Of a DNA stretch of 37,959 nt, positions 36,344 through 37,959 are shown piece by piece. Source of the stretch: Streptococcus orisratti DSM 15617. Its GTDB lineage: Bacteria > Bacillota > Bacilli > Lactobacillales > Streptococcaceae. The notes beneath the pieces are model-generated. The model was not told the DNA's origin. It worked only from the letters and a program-made list of their open reading frames with translations, and ran no database searches. Position 1 is the stretch's first letter. Each line of letters opens with the position of its first letter. The translations under genes were made by a program, and so were the position numbers. The DNA lies in assembly GCF_000380105.1 (NCBI RefSeq), contig NZ_KB904464.1, positions 1 to 37,959 of the forward strand, read 5' to 3'.

Positions 36344-37681
36344 CTATTTATTTGCTAGGGCACCCATTGGATCCCAGGGAGCGAGAACTGTTGGGGTTGC
36401 TTCATAGGCAGAGAGTTCATCAGCAGTAAGAAATTCTTTACGAACAACGATTTGATAGGTAAATTCGTCCATCCAAGTGTCAGAAGCAACAAAATAGCCT
36501 TTTTGACCAACTTTATCTCCCCATGAATTTTCGACTTTCCATTTGACAGCTTTGCCATTGTCATCTAAATCAACACCTGTCAAAACCATAGCATGAGTCA
36601 TAAGAGACTCACTATAATCAAGTCGTCCTGCCTTATCTTGACTAAGTTCAATATCCATAGCTGAACTAAAATCATAAGTGTTTGTGGCAAGAATACCTTT
36701 TTGGCGGTCTGACAGTTGGCCAACATCTGAACCAAACCAAACTGTTTCACCAGCCTGCATCTGAGCAATTGCCAATTCCTTAAAACGTGCCATCGGCAAG
36801 TTGATATAACGCACATCACGACTTCCAACCACATTGCCTAGCATCTCAACAGTGTAAGATTTTCCAAAAGGTTTGTCAGCCGTTGGAGCATTGATAACAG
36901 AAACATAATCAGATAGTTTTAGACCAACATATTTCTCATAAAAAGCTTGTGGCGTCAGTTGTTTTTCAACGTGGTAATTGTTTTCCTTATCACGATAGGC
37001 AAAATCAAAATGACGTGGCGGCAAGCCTAAGTTCATGGCTAAATAGTTGAAAATCTCCTGTAGGAGGACTTCTTTTTTAGCCTGAATTTGCTGCTTATCT
37101 GCACCAACTGAGATAGATTCACGTAAAATTTGAGCATCTTGACGCAATAATTTATTGAGATATTGATTCATCTCACGACTTGCACTTGATGAGATAGATT
37201 CTGGGTAGATAGTCTTGGGTACTACACCATATTTTTCAAAGAGAGCTACAACCATGTCCCATTGACCACCATCTTGCTGTGGTGTGTCCAAAAGAAATTT
37301 TACCTTACGACTGCCTAATTCTTGGTCCGCTGTCGCAATGATTTGTTCTAAAAACCAATTTGATTTTTCATATTTATCCCAAAAGAAGGTATGCGCCTGA
37401 GACAGTTCAAAATTTTCCAATTGGAAGTCAGAAATGAGTTTGTGACGAAAGGTATTGAGTGCAGCGAACATCCAACAACGCCCAGAAGCTTTCTGGTTAG
37501 CTACCTCATCTTTTGTCAAATCAATAGAAAAGACGTGATCATTTTCAACTTCACTTTGACGAGTCTCCAAGGACTTCAGTAAGCCATTATGAGTGATTGC
37601 ATTTTCAAGTGCACGAAATTTAGCATTTGCTTCATATTCGGCAAATAATTTATCAGTAAATGTCTGTGATAATTCTGACAT
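36344..37681 (-). CDS. pepC: Aminopeptidase C (bleomycin hydrolase family)
   Basis: The 445-residue C1B cysteine peptidase acts in the cytoplasm on peptide N-termini. The catalytic residues are visible: Cys in ASGRCWMFAALN (about 68-70), His in MTHAMVLTGVD and Asn in VENSWGDKVGQKG. The length fits PepC of lactic acid bacteria. It has its own promoter and lies alone between the pbp1A terminator and the IS630-type transposase, whose end is just upstream. Confidence 0.95.
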   Translation of the reverse strand: MSELSQTFTDKLFAEYEANAKFRALENAITHNGLLKSLETRQSEVENDHVFSIDLTKDEVANQKASGRCWMFAALNTFRHKLISDFQLENFELSQAHTFFWDKYEKSNWFLEQIIATADQELGSRKVKFLLDTPQQDGGQWDMVVALFEKYGVVPKTIYPESISSSASREMNQYLNKLLRQDAQILRESISVGADKQQIQAKKEVLLQEIFNYLAMNLGLPPRHFDFAYRDKENNYHVEKQLTPQAFYEKYVGLKLSDYVSVINAPTADKPFGKSYTVEMLGNVVGSRDVRYINLPMARFKELAIAQMQAGETVWFGSDVGQLSDRQKGILATNTYDFSSAMDIELSQDKAGRLDYSESLMTHAMVLTGVDLDDNGKAVKWKVENSWGDKVGQKGYFVASDTWMDEFTYQIVVRKEFLTADELSAYEATPTVLAPWDPMGALANK

Positions 37682-37715
37682 ATTTTTCCTCCACGTAAAA
37701 TTTTATCCGCTTACT

Positions 37716-37743
37716 ATTATAACGCTTAAAATTGTTTATACAA
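37716..37743 (-). promoter_or_regulatory. pepC promoter
   Basis: Minus strand: -35 TTGTAT (37738-37743), 16-base spacer, -10 TATAAT (37716-37721), 35 bases before the pepC start. The transposase stop codon is only 20 bases upstream of the -35. Confidence 0.65.
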
Positions 37744-37762
37744 GTATTTTCTAAAAATATAG

Positions 37763-37959
37763 TTAATTGAAATAGGGATAGGACAAAAGAGCCTCAAGAA
37801 AAGTATCGCAATTTGGCAATGCTTTTCTGAGGTGTTTTTTGATATGAGCCCATGTTTTCTCAATAGGATTATACTCAGGTGAGTATGGAGGAAGTGGTAA
37901 AAGTTTATGCCCATACTCTTCACATAAGCGCTCTAGCCTACTCATTCTATGGAATCTTG
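37763..37959 (-). mobile_element. IS630-type transposase, C-terminal part, cut by window edge
   Basis: The frame is open from the right edge (it reads RFHRMSRLERLCEEYGHK before the first Met) and ends at 37763. It carries the DDE transposase C-terminus: LPLPPYSPEYNPIEKTW with the catalytic Glu, then AHIKKHLRKALP, and a terminal LLSYPYFN. This is close to what I recall of the pneumococcal IS630-Spn1 transposase. The Met often chosen as the start is internal. The element end is probably near 37755-37765 (TATAGTTAATTGAAATAGG on the plus strand as terminal repeat), but only one end is in view. Confidence 0.85.

Overview
The window is chromosomal DNA from a low-GC streptococcus. Nearly every gene has an obvious Streptococcus counterpart and the blocks keep streptococcal gene order: gmk-rpoZ-priA-fmt-rsmB-stp-pknB followed by liaFSR, the yqeG-yqeH-yhbY-nadD-yqeK-rsfS-yqeM chain, mapZ and an RNA methyltransferase beside rnpB and gpsB, and recU-pbp1A. 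I lean towards S. suis or a close relative, from general resemblance only.

Left end (1-5505, minus strand): an accessory array. Lipobox-bearing lipoproteins alternate with alpha/beta-hydrolase (lipase-like, GHSLGG) proteins in tandem near-identical cassettes. Each lipoprotein gene sits just upstream of, or overlaps, a lipase gene. The first gene of the array is a frameshifted tandem fusion of two lipoprotein domains, and the last lipase runs off the left edge. The arrangement resembles the lipase toxin and lipoprotein immunity pairs of type VII secretion systems (TslA/TilA of S. aureus), but the lipases here end right after the catalytic domain. The array looks like a recombining store of toxin and immunity cassettes attached to the end of a housekeeping operon. 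It is the strongest candidate for an undescribed system in the window.

Middle (5563-27246, minus strand): core genes. First comes the ribosome-assembly and NAD/nucleotide cluster (yqeM, rsfS, an isochorismatase-like hydrolase, yqeK, nadD, yhbY, yqeH, yqeG). It is followed by an S1-domain regulator (cvfD-like), a HAD phosphatase fused to a cyclophilin, the LiaFSR cell-envelope stress system, murA, the PASTA kinase and PP2C phosphatase pair, rsmB, fmt, priA, rpoZ, gmk and rny. Several terminators and extended -10 promoters can be read.

Right part (27429-37959): luxS and a toroid-fold protein of unknown role on the plus strand; mapZ, an RNA methyltransferase, RNase P RNA and gpsB on the minus strand; a YpsA-like protein divergent from recU-pbp1A; then pepC with an IS630-type transposase at the right edge.

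Together the core genes link envelope growth and division (murA, pknB/stp, liaFSR, mapZ, gpsB, pbp1A) with RNA metabolism (rny, rnpB, rsfS, yqeH, yhbY, rsmB, fmt). No tRNA, rRNA, CRISPR array or prophage was seen.
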